From the NCBI GenBank assembly GCA_030592835.1, contig JAUVIJ010000106.1:1-6904 (forward strand): a stretch of 6,904 nt of DNA, read 5' to 3'. Origin of the DNA: Candidatus Cloacimonadota bacterium (GTDB lineage: Bacteria > Cloacimonadota > Cloacimonadia > Cloacimonadales > TCS61). Every line of letters starts with the position of its first letter. Within the stretch, counting starts at the first letter, position 1. Made by a program: the position numbers and the translations under genes. This document shows positions 1 through 6,896 of this stretch, piece after piece. A model generated the notes under the pieces. It saw only the letters and a program-made list of their open reading frames with translations. It was not told where the DNA came from and did no database searches.

Positions 1-2464
1 AAAAGATCAATTTCAGAGTGACAAATATCTTGGCATTGGCTATATTGAGATGTATCTTATCCAGACCATAATCGAGAATCCGTTTTCGTGCTCTGTTCAA
101 TCTTCTTTCACCAACATCATTGATAACCTGAAGATATTTTTCAAAAAGAATTGATTCGTTCAGTAGAAATCCGATCTCATGGATCTCCATTCTTTTCCAG
201 AACTCTATCGGATGTTTCTGGCAGAGAAATCTGCCCAGCATAAAGGATCCCGCTGTAAAACCTTTCAAATTTCTGGATATACAAACAGTAGTAATCTTCT
301 TGAAAAATTTGATCTTTCTGTCGAGGGTCAGCATTTTATATAAACTGTGCTGATCCAGATGAGTACCAAGCTGGCTTTTAATAATCTCTTCTACATAGTG
401 ATCCGTATTTTTATCAAACCAGTTATTAAGAAAATCCGTAGCTACTGTCGGTTCGTGCCGGAGATCGGCCTGAATGAGTTTTATCAGGTCATTGATATCG
501 AGAATTTCCTTAAGCTCTAAAGATTTTATTAATGCCTGATATTGTTTAAAAGCCCGTGACATATTAACAAAAACCTTAGCTTCCTTGGGTTTAAGTTCAA
601 AAATTTCACCATCCAGGTATTTTTTAAATCTAGCAGGTGTGAAACTTGCCCTGCCAATAAATATGGTCATTCTTTTACTGGAAATAGTGATCCAATCACC
701 TTCATTAATAGTTAATCCGTCTGCATTGTAAAGTTTGTTCTTTTCAATCCGTATTCCAAATTTTTCCAGATCGAGAAAGGCGGGGACCCCATATCCACGA
801 CAGGCAGTAACAACATGAATTGCAGCAGGAGTAAGACTGATAATAGCATCCACTTCACCCATGGTAATTGTGTCCGAAGGAATAAAATTTTCTTTACAAA
901 TACAAACCTTTTCACCTTTCTTTTTCGCTTCCATAGCTTTGTTTGCTGAGAAATAGACTCGAGCAGAAACAGCCGATCGAGGTAATATAGAAATACCTTT
1001 GCAGAAAAAGGTCAGTTTTTTAAAGGATTTATTATCAATCCTATCCGAAAATATCTGGATAAGATGATAGGGTTGTATCAATTCTAACACCCGTTTAGGT
1101 CCAATAACTTTTTTCTCGCACATATCAATTGCCGAGAGTAATATCGCTCTACCAGTTATTGCAGAATCGTTTACTTGTAATACAGCAAAAAAATGAGAAT
1201 TACATCCCGTTTCAGCCGCGAACTCTATTGTGACCGGGGATTGCATTTTCTTCTCCAGTTCAGCTAACAACTTGTGGAAATGATATACTCCTGGAAAAGT
1301 ATCCTTGATCTCTTTACAGTGAAAATATTCCGTATCTTCAGCATAGGTCTGACCTGTCATGATCTCTTCACCGAAAATGTTTCTTACACTCTCTATCTGT
1401 ATGCCCAGGCCTGTACGGGAATGTCGAGAGTATAAGACTCCCGGATAAGATTCGTTTTGACGTACCGTCCAGACCATTCTCTGCATGATAAGCGAGGGAT
1501 ATGCTCTTCCTTTTCTTACAAAAGTATAGAGAAGATCCTGATTCCTCAGGTAGTATTTTCTGACCTTATCAACCAGAAACAAAACCTGATAATAGGGATC
1601 TTCAAGTAATTGCTGGTCTTTTTCTGAGATCAGCCTGTAGAATCTTTCAATGAAGAATTGAATATCGTTGATCAGGATTTCATGATGTGGTAATTCTTTT
1701 TCCCTGAAGAGGACAGAATATATTGTTTTCAGATTGTTTAGATATATTTTTCCTGCAACATCATCACCATAGATTCTCTGCAGCGCACGATAACTTTTTC
1801 TGGTAACACCGACATTCAAATAAGTCGGCATCAAACCCGGTATATACTGGGGCATGGCACATCTTAGTGCAAAAACCAGAGGATTTTTTTCAGAGCCCAG
1901 TGTCTGCGAAGTCATATTCTCCAGGTTTTTTACTGTAGCTTTGACAAAGGGTTCCCTTTGTTCACGTGTCAACAGGTAAGAATGAGATGTAAGTATACAA
2001 AAATCAGGTACTGGGTAACCTTCCTGGCTTAATTCAAGTAATATTTTGCCTTTATGGCTGATAAGTTCTTCATTATATTTTTTCCGGGATACTGAGGGTA
2101 CTACATATTCATCTTCATAAAAACTGATAGGCAAGAAATGATCGTATTTTTCTTGCAGAAGACAATTACATTTCGATCGCAATTCTCTAACTGCATGATT
2201 GTCCCCGTTTCTCGAAGAAATAATCAGATCGAGATGCTCACAGGCAGATTTTTCATTTTCCTGACAAACAAAAAAAAGATCTTCAACCCTGATTTTTATC
2301 AGATCAGGATTTGTGCAACCAGAAGTATAACACTCGACTTCAGCAGGCAAATATCCAGTAAGTTTTTCTCTGCTTTTTTGGGAAAGTCTGTTATTAAAAG
2401 TAAATTGCAGTATCCGCAGATTTGGGTAGTTCGCTCTGACAAGAAATCTGATCACTTTACTCAT
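1..2464 (-). CDS. PPDK/PEP-synthase-like protein with divergent ATP-grasp and phosphohistidine swivel domains, 3' end outside window
   Basis: I translated 821 codons from ATG 2464 to the window edge with no stop, so the C-terminus is missing. Residues 1-125 are a Cys-containing extension I do not recognise. Residues about 127-435 resemble the PPDK ATP-grasp region: KG and GYPVP at 138-152, an R-containing ALRCAMP followed by PGLMPTYLNVG (199-219), LIMQRMVW (325-332), GVLYSRHSRTG then GEEIMTG (342-371), and TIEF plus FAVLQVN (412-432). Residues about 488-605 match the swivel domain: CKGISILP, an ICKENFIPSD loop, then AAIHVVTACRGYGVPAF with H550 at the phosphocarrier position, and GDWITIS. Canonical PPDK makes PEP from pyruvate, ATP and phosphate. 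Here the C-terminal barrel is not seen: residues about 610-821 look helical and unrelated. Activity is therefore uncertain. The start lies 17 bases after the YigZ stop, with only a weak CGGA as ribosome binding site, which suggests operon co-expression. PPDK kinship is confident; the function is not known. Confidence 0.86.
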   Translation of the reverse strand, partial: MSKVIRFLVRANYPNLRILQFTFNNRLSQKSREKLTGYLPAEVECYTSGCTNPDLIKIRVEDLFFVCQENEKSACEHLDLIISSRNGDNHAVRELRSKCNCLLQEKYDHFLPISFYEDEYVVPSVSRKKYNEELISHKGKILLELSQEGYPVPDFCILTSHSYLLTREQREPFVKATVKNLENMTSQTLGSEKNPLVFALRCAMPQYIPGLMPTYLNVGVTRKSYRALQRIYGDDVAGKIYLNNLKTIYSVLFREKELPHHEILINDIQFFIERFYRLISEKDQQLLEDPYYQVLFLVDKVRKYYLRNQDLLYTFVRKGRAYPSLIMQRMVWTVRQNESYPGVLYSRHSRTGLGIQIESVRNIFGEEIMTGQTYAEDTEYFHCKEIKDTFPGVYHFHKLLAELEKKMQSPVTIEFAAETGCNSHFFAVLQVNDSAITGRAILLSAIDMCEKKVIGPKRVLELIQPYHLIQIFSDRIDNKSFKKLTFFCKGISILPRSAVSARVYFSANKAMEAKKKGEKVCICKENFIPSDTITMGEVDAIISLTPAAIHVVTACRGYGVPAFLDLEKFGIRIEKNKLYNADGLTINEGDWITISSKRMTIFIGRASFTPARFKKYLDGEIFELKPKEAKVFVNMSRAFKQYQALIKSLELKEILDINDLIKLIQADLRHEPTVATDFLNNWFDKNTDHYVEEIIKSQLGTHLDQHSLYKMLTLDRKIKFFKKITTVCISRNLKGFTAGSFMLGRFLCQKHPIEFWKRMEIHEIGFLLNESILFEKYLQVINDVGERRLNRARKRILDYGLDKIHLNIANAKIFVTLKLIF

Positions 2465-2481
2465 TATTTTCCGTTTTGTAT

Positions 2482-3078
2482 CTACATCCTGATCTTACCT
2501 GCAGCCTGGAGATTTTTTAAATAAGTTTCTACTTCCTGTTTCCTTTCATCCTCTACAGATAGTGAAATAGCCACCTGTTCCTGATAATCTATATTCGTAA
2601 TCTCAGCACCCAGCTTGTAAATATTGTGTTTAACAATATCAAGAAGATCATAACTAACATTCAGGTTGTATTCTGATTTTCTGACCAAAGTTGAAATCTC
2701 CGTTTTTGATAAAGCTTCTTCAACACTTCTGGAATAAGCATCAATCAATCCTCGAATACCCAGTTTTACACCTCCGAAATATCTGGTGATAACTGCAACA
2801 ACATTGGTCAGATCATGTTTTCTAAGGACATTCAGCATTGGACGTCCAGCCGTACCGGATGGTTCGCCTGCATCTGAACAGTGCTGGATCTTTCCCTGGT
2901 CTCCGATGATGTAAGCCCAACAGTTATGGTTGGCATCTTTGTAATCTCTGGAAATATCCGAAATATAATCTTTAACACTTTTCAGAGAGTTTTCCGGATG
3001 GAGATGGGTAATAAATACTGATCTGCTGATCTTTATTTCGTTAATAATATCAAAACTTATGATCTTTTTTTTTAACAT
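2482..3078 (-). CDS. yigZ: YigZ/IMPACT-family protein (UPF0029 N-terminal domain, DUF1949 C-terminal domain)
   Basis: This is a complete 198-residue protein, close to the usual length of about 200 for bacterial YigZ. The UPF0029 domain spans about residues 18-120. It has the family signatures HNCWAYIIGD (51-60), CSDAGEPSGTAGRPML (67-82) and TNVVAVITRYFGGVKLG (91-107). The C-terminal 60 residues or so fit the ferredoxin-like DUF1949 domain. The family is related to eukaryotic IMPACT/Yih1, which binds GCN1 and controls GCN2. The bacterial role is not settled; nucleic-acid or ribosome-related binding has been suggested from structure. The usual GTGGL after the YFGG motif is GIRGL here (106-111 region). 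ATG 3078 follows the TAA-TAG tandem stops of the SNF2 gene with only 7 bases between, and no clear Shine-Dalgarno is present, so translation is probably coupled to the upstream gene. The cytoplasm is the expected location, as there is no signal peptide. Confidence 0.95.
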   Translation of the reverse strand: MLKKKIISFDIINEIKISRSVFITHLHPENSLKSVKDYISDISRDYKDANHNCWAYIIGDQGKIQHCSDAGEPSGTAGRPMLNVLRKHDLTNVVAVITRYFGGVKLGIRGLIDAYSRSVEEALSKTEISTLVRKSEYNLNVSYDLLDIVKHNIYKLGAEITNIDYQEQVAISLSVEDERKQEVETYLKNLQAAGKIRM

Positions 3079-3085
3079 GATACTA

Positions 3086-6000
3086 TTAATATTCTAACAG
3101 TTCTTGCAGTTGATCTTTCGTTAATCGTTTCATAAAATTCTGACCACCATCGATCAAGCTTTCAAACATTTCCCGTTTATTCTGTTGCAGTTGCAGGATT
3201 TTCTCTTCGATCGTTCCTCTTGTTATAATCTTGTAGACATTTACTTTCTTGGTCTGGCCGATCCTGTGAGCCCTGTCTACAGCCTGATCTTCGCCCATAG
3301 GATTCCACCAGGGATCGACCAGGATCACAGTATCAGCGGCTGTGAGGTTAATACCGAACCCCCCTGTTTTAAGACTTATCAGGAAAGCCTTTATATTGAT
3401 ATTGGTGTTAAAATTATCAATACATTTCCGTCTGTCCTTTGTATTTCCATCAAGATATTCAAAACTGATTTTCATTTTTATCAACATGGATTTCAACATT
3501 TTCAGCATTTCGACGAATTGACTGAAGATCAACAGTTTCTTACCGCTGGCAACCGCATCCCCAATAATCTCCTGAAGCAATTCGATTTTTCCTGAGAACT
3601 CATAATCGGATTTTATGTCTTTATCAACCAAAGCTGGATGATTGCATACTTGTCTTAACTTCGTCAGGGCTGCCAGGACATGAATGTAGTATTTTCCCAA
3701 GCCATCCGGATTCCCAAGATAATTTCTTTTTATTTTATCCAGAATCTGCAGATACATCTTTTCCTGAAGCGAGCTCAACTTGCAGTAGGTAATCTGCATC
3801 TGTTTATCGGGAAGTTCTATCAGAACATCACGTTTTTTGCGACGAAGAATGAAGGGAGAAACCTGTGCTTTTAATTTATCCTGAATCTTTCCGAGGTTAT
3901 TAGTATTAAATTCATCTTTGAATTGTCTTAATGGTGGTAAATATCCCGGCATCAGGAAATCAAATATCGACCATAGTTCTGCCGGATGATTTTCGATCGG
4001 TGTACCGGATAAGCATATCTTATAATCAGACTGCATTCTTTTAACTGCTTTTGTTCTCAAAGCAGTTTTATTTTTAATATGCTGGGCTTCATCTAGGATC
4101 ATATAAGTGAATCTAATTTCCTTGAGCAGGTCAATATCATTGAGTACGATAGAATAAGATGCCAGAATTACGTTAACATTGATATTCCTGAGGATCTTTC
4201 TGCGTTCTTTCTGGTTCCCTTCATAGATAACATAACTAAGATCACGACTGAATTTTTCAATTTCCACACCCCAGTTGAACAGTAAAGTCTTAGGACAAAC
4301 TACCAGTGAGATACTATTGTCAGGCAGATCTGATAATATGGAGAGAGCTTGAACAGTTTTTCCAAGACCCATATCATCAGCCAGAATACCTCCCAATCGA
4401 TAATGTCTCAGCATTTTCAGCCAGTGATATCCTGCCTTCTGATAGCTTCTCATTACAGGCTGCAGTGAAAGAGGAACTGTAGAAAATTTCGGTAAACGCC
4501 TGTTTAAAATAGCAGAGAACATTTCTTCCAGAAACTGATCGCCAAAAACCTTGATCCCGGTATTTATGTTTTCCAATTGATAAATATAAGGCAGATTGTA
4601 AATTGAAAGCTTATAGGATTCGGATTTCAGGCTCTGACTTTTTTTCAGAATCTCTTCCACTTTCTGGAAAGCTGGGATATTTTCGAAAAACAGAAGTCTA
4701 CCATCTTCCAATTTCATGAATTTTTCTTTGGATTGGAAAAACTTCTTCATTTCTTTATGAGAGAAACTGATATCTTTGTAGTTATACTGAACCTCGTATT
4801 CAAACCATTCGATTTCAACACTTTTTCTTGCTTTTATTACAGGTTCCAGTGTAACTTTATACACGAACTCTTTTTTCAGTTCTTCCGTAAGGATTATATT
4901 CCAGGATGGATCCGTATGTTCGAATATTGTTTTCTTCAATTGTTCAATATTTTTTTCATCGGAAAACACCAGCTTGGATTCTGTCTCTAATTTATTCACT
5001 CTGGAATCGGGTAATTTCTCGGCAAATTCCAGGATCTGATATTTCAGTTGTGGAGCAATATAGAACCAGCATTCTTCATTGTTCTGATCATAACGGACTA
5101 ATTCCGTTGGAAAACGGATCACACTCATCGGGATCAATAGATCATTACCATAATCCAGTAAACCCAACATAATCAACTTTTTCCCCTCTTTATGAAATTT
5201 AAAGGTAACTATCGGAAAATTATGATAGACTTTGGGCAGTATTATTTCTTCACTGATATCGATATAACACTTAATAATCCCAAGTTGCCTGGAAACAACC
5301 GAAGACAGATAAACCAGATCTGTTTTTTTCAGATGATAACCTTCAGCAAAGATCTGCCTGGCTATATCATCGTTAAAAGGAAGATTGAGAGAAAAAACCT
5401 TATTTTTCCTGAAAAAATAGGAGGTTATGCCAATAAAGGCTGCAGAGATTTGTTCTCCGCTGGAAATTCTCAGATTGTATTGACCCCGATTGTACTTATA
5501 CACCTGAAAATTGATCCTGAACTCCTCATCGGGAAATTCAATCCTGTCCCCTGTTTCCTGTATATAAAGCTTATGCTTCAGATTTCTCAATATCGGTAAA
5601 AAATGAACGAATCTGTCTTTATAAATTGTAAAAAAACATCCTCTTCTACTAAAAGAACACTTATATCGCTGCAGAAGTTTGAATAATTCCAGTTCCTCTG
5701 CCGATAATGATTTCATTTGCTTTTGAGATTGATCAAGATAAGCAATATCTTCTTCCTTATACTCCTTCCCCGCTGCCAATAAAGATACCAGCCTGATTCT
5801 CATTGGTTTGTAACTGGATAGATGAAATCTGATTTTATCCGTTTGCTGACTGAAAATATCACCAATTTCGATCTTTGCATTTATAACTACCATCTGCCAG
5901 AACTCATTGTAACTCAGAAGTTTTGTCTGGTAAGTCTGAATTACTTCTTTTTCCAAGATATCCGTTGTTAAAAAATGATATGCATAATTCAAAACTGATA

Positions 6001-6262
6001 GATAGTGTTTGCAATTATCATTGCCATCCTCAGAACAATGATAGTTGAGGATCTCGTTTCTGGTTTTACTGTATTTAATAATTATCTGAACAGGAAAACG
6101 ATGCTTTTTTGAAGGAACTGCTTCAAATTTAAAGACTATGTTGCTTTCTTCATCAAGGTATTTTTTGAAGACCAGTTCATCTTTCTGAAATTTCTGGATA
6201 ATATTCTTAAAATACCAAGTATTTGATTGCTCATGAAATTCTTTACCAAATAATCTAGCCAT
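3086..6262 (-). CDS. SNF2-family DEAD/DEAH-type ATPase (bacterial HepA-like, with SWIM-like N-terminal motif)
   Basis: This is a complete 1058-residue SF2 double-stranded-DNA translocase of the SNF2 group. All core motifs are visible: motif I DDMGLGKT (629-636), motif II DEAQ (724-727), motif III SGTP (752-755), LRQVCNHP (869-876), SLKTGGFGINL (963-973), DPWWNP (983-988) and DRAHRIGQ (996-1003). The roughly 600-residue N-terminal region is typical of bacterial SNF2 proteins with SWIM and SNF2-associated domains. A SWIM-like cluster lies at C76, C84 and H86, but its first Cys position is Y74. The family uses ATP hydrolysis to move along DNA and remodel protein-DNA complexes; the substrate in this organism is unknown. 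ATG 6262 is the earliest possible start, because TGA sits in frame two codons upstream, and AGGA at 6273-6276 can serve as ribosome binding site. It ends in tandem TAA-TAG stops. No nuclease, methylase or other partner typical of a SNF2-containing defence system is seen beside it. Confidence 0.97.
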   Translation of the reverse strand: MARLFGKEFHEQSNTWYFKNIIQKFQKDELVFKKYLDEESNIVFKFEAVPSKKHRFPVQIIIKYSKTRNEILNYHCSEDGNDNCKHYLSVLNYAYHFLTTDILEKEVIQTYQTKLLSYNEFWQMVVINAKIEIGDIFSQQTDKIRFHLSSYKPMRIRLVSLLAAGKEYKEEDIAYLDQSQKQMKSLSAEELELFKLLQRYKCSFSRRGCFFTIYKDRFVHFLPILRNLKHKLYIQETGDRIEFPDEEFRINFQVYKYNRGQYNLRISSGEQISAAFIGITSYFFRKNKVFSLNLPFNDDIARQIFAEGYHLKKTDLVYLSSVVSRQLGIIKCYIDISEEIILPKVYHNFPIVTFKFHKEGKKLIMLGLLDYGNDLLIPMSVIRFPTELVRYDQNNEECWFYIAPQLKYQILEFAEKLPDSRVNKLETESKLVFSDEKNIEQLKKTIFEHTDPSWNIILTEELKKEFVYKVTLEPVIKARKSVEIEWFEYEVQYNYKDISFSHKEMKKFFQSKEKFMKLEDGRLLFFENIPAFQKVEEILKKSQSLKSESYKLSIYNLPYIYQLENINTGIKVFGDQFLEEMFSAILNRRLPKFSTVPLSLQPVMRSYQKAGYHWLKMLRHYRLGGILADDMGLGKTVQALSILSDLPDNSISLVVCPKTLLFNWGVEIEKFSRDLSYVIYEGNQKERRKILRNINVNVILASYSIVLNDIDLLKEIRFTYMILDEAQHIKNKTALRTKAVKRMQSDYKICLSGTPIENHPAELWSIFDFLMPGYLPPLRQFKDEFNTNNLGKIQDKLKAQVSPFILRRKKRDVLIELPDKQMQITYCKLSSLQEKMYLQILDKIKRNYLGNPDGLGKYYIHVLAALTKLRQVCNHPALVDKDIKSDYEFSGKIELLQEIIGDAVASGKKLLIFSQFVEMLKMLKSMLIKMKISFEYLDGNTKDRRKCIDNFNTNINIKAFLISLKTGGFGINLTAADTVILVDPWWNPMGEDQAVDRAHRIGQTKKVNVYKIITRGTIEEKILQLQQNKREMFESLIDGGQNFMKRLTKDQLQELLEY

Positions 6263-6272
6263 TAATCAAACG

Positions 6273-6276
6273 TCCT
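6273..6276 (-). promoter_or_regulatory. Ribosome binding site for the SNF2 gene
   Basis: AGGA (within ACAGGACG on the minus strand) lies ten bases before ATG 6262. It is somewhat far but usable, and supports that start together with the in-frame TGA just upstream of the ATG. Confidence 0.4.
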
Positions 6277-6285
6277 GTCTTTTTA

Positions 6286-6304
6286 CCAGCAGCTAAAAGG
6301 CTGG
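6286..6304. other. Small inverted repeat in the leader of the SNF2 gene
   Basis: CCAGC and GCTGG form a five-base-pair stem with a nine-base loop, about ten bases upstream of the SNF2 ribosome binding site in the minus-strand transcript. No U-run follows directly, so it is not a convincing terminator. It could be a processing or attenuation point between the first and second genes, or chance. Confidence 0.2.
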
Positions 6305-6339
6305 GGATTGAAATTTCAGATGATTATAATTTGATACAA

Positions 6340-6651
6340 TTATTTAACTTCTATAGAAATTCTATTAATATTCAAAAGAGGATAGAACTCAGTAATATGT
6401 TTTTTTATTACTTCTATCAATTCCTCTTCGCTTACCTTTGCGGAAACTATATCGATGACTTCCAATATCACTTGATTAAATAATATAACTATGTTTACCT
6501 GAGGTTTGATCCCGTATATATTCTCCAGATATTTTGGCAGGTTTTGTTCCAATCTTAAAATCAAGATATACTTTCTGTAAAGTTTTTGAATAAAGATTAA
6601 AGCAGTTATAAAAACCAGAATATAAAAATATTTTACTATTGCTTTTTTCAT
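6340..6651 (-). CDS. Small single-span membrane protein, unknown function
   Basis: This is a 103-residue protein I do not recognise. It starts MKK, then has a hydrophobic stretch at about residues 5-21 (IVKYFYILVFITALIFI). That stretch looks like an uncleaved N-terminal anchor, since no signal-peptidase motif follows. A basic segment comes next (KLYRKY), then a mixed alpha/beta tail: a likely helix 35-46, strand 51-68, helix 74-90 and strand 94-102. This resembles a small ferredoxin-like fold, but I cannot assign a family. I chose ATG 6651 because GGTG lies four bases upstream and a good promoter lies about 50 bases upstream. A GTG at 6684 would add 11 residues but has no ribosome binding site and falls close to the predicted transcription start. 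It is the first gene of the likely operon, 77 bases before the SNF2 gene. Low-complexity I/K/L-rich coding is the main reason for caution. Confidence 0.7.
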   Translation of the reverse strand: MKKAIVKYFYILVFITALIFIQKLYRKYILILRLEQNLPKYLENIYGIKPQVNIVILFNQVILEVIDIVSAKVSEEELIEVIKKHITEFYPLLNINRISIEVK

Positions 6652-6655
6652 AAAA

Positions 6656-6659
6656 CACC
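6656..6659 (-). promoter_or_regulatory. Ribosome binding site for the small membrane protein
   Basis: GGTG on the minus strand ends four bases before ATG 6651. It is short, but it is the reason to prefer this start over the upstream GTG at 6684, which has no purine-rich site before it. Confidence 0.4.
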
Positions 6660-6690
6660 AGAGTATTTTTTTAATAGATAGCACATGAAA

Positions 6691-6713
6691 ATAACTGACA
6701 GTATAACTGTTAT
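6691..6713. promoter_or_regulatory. Operator-like repeat cluster overlapping the -10 element
   Basis: ATAACTG occurs twice in direct orientation (6691-6697 and 6703-6709), 12 bases apart start to start. The first copy overlaps the palindrome ACTG-A-CAGT (6694-6702), the second the palindrome ATAAC-T-GTTAT (6703-6713). The outer ends, ATAAC and GTTAT, are also inverted. This density of symmetry directly over the predicted -10 suggests a repressor site. AT-rich sequence makes chance symmetry possible, so this is inference. Confidence 0.35.
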
Positions 6714-6731
6714 TTTTTTTCTCTCTGTCAA
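6700..6731 (-). promoter_or_regulatory. Candidate sigma-70-type promoter of the minus-strand operon
   Basis: Read on the minus strand, a perfect TTGACA (6731-6726) is followed by TATACT (6705-6700). The spacer is 20 bases, longer than the usual 17; GTTATA at 6707-6702 would give 18. The spacer holds a run of eight A. Transcription would begin near 6692, giving a leader of about 40 bases before ATG 6651. Location and -35 quality are good; the exact -10 is uncertain. Confidence 0.5.
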
Positions 6732-6759
6732 GGATTTTATCTTCAAAAGCAAATTTTGG

Positions 6760-6789
6760 TTGTGTTTATCCAATATTTTGTTTTATATT
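6760..6789 (+). promoter_or_regulatory. Possible promoter of the divergent gene
   Basis: TTGTGT (6760-6765) and TATATT (6784-6789) are 18 bases apart and point toward the plus-strand start at 6897. The region is so AT-rich that other pairs are possible, such as a -10-like TATAGT at 6816-6821 without a good -35. A leader of about 100 bases would result. Treat as a tentative placement. Confidence 0.22.
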
Positions 6790-6885
6790 TAATATAGTTT
6801 TTATTTGCTTTACATTATAGTAGTATGGCAAGAAATAAATTTTTTCAAATAAAATTCGGAAATATCAAAGTTTTAAACAATTTGT

Positions 6886-6891
6886 AAGGAG
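6886..6891 (+). promoter_or_regulatory. Strong ribosome binding site for the divergent gene
   Basis: AAGGAG stands five bases before ATG 6897. It is the best Shine-Dalgarno match in the window and the main evidence that a plus-strand gene begins at the edge. Confidence 0.65.
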
Positions 6892-6896
6892 CAATT

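Noticed and set aside
712..915. 67-codon minus-strand open frame
   Set aside because: It is a frame-shifted shadow of the PPDK-like gene, overlapping the swivel domain coding region that includes H550.
1..2464. PPDK-like gene as a pseudogene
   Set aside because: All 821 codons in the window read through without a stop or frameshift, and domain motifs occur in the correct order, so divergence fits a specialised protein better than decay.
2138..2524. 128-codon plus-strand open frame
   Set aside because: It lies antisense to the start of the PPDK-like gene and the end of the YigZ gene, which are supported by family motifs. The translated protein has no recognisable features.
3185..5599. Several plus-strand open frames of 64-136 codons
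   Set aside because: All are antisense to the SNF2 gene, whose reading frame is proven by its motifs. They overlap each other and have no family similarity.
3086..6262. SNF2 gene as part of a phage-defence system such as DISARM
   Set aside because: The window has no methyltransferase, phospholipase-D nuclease, DUF1998 protein or other partner, and the neighbours are YigZ and a PPDK-like protein. SNF2 proteins with this architecture are also common outside defence loci.
6286..6304. Rho-independent terminator between the small membrane gene and the SNF2 gene
   Set aside because: The stem is only five base pairs with a nine-base loop, and no U-run follows directly on the minus strand, so termination is unlikely.
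6476..6658. 60-codon minus-strand open frame starting MFYEKSN
   Set aside because: It is an alternative frame inside the small membrane-protein gene. The chosen frame has a better ribosome binding site, a coherent membrane segment and a plausible folded tail.
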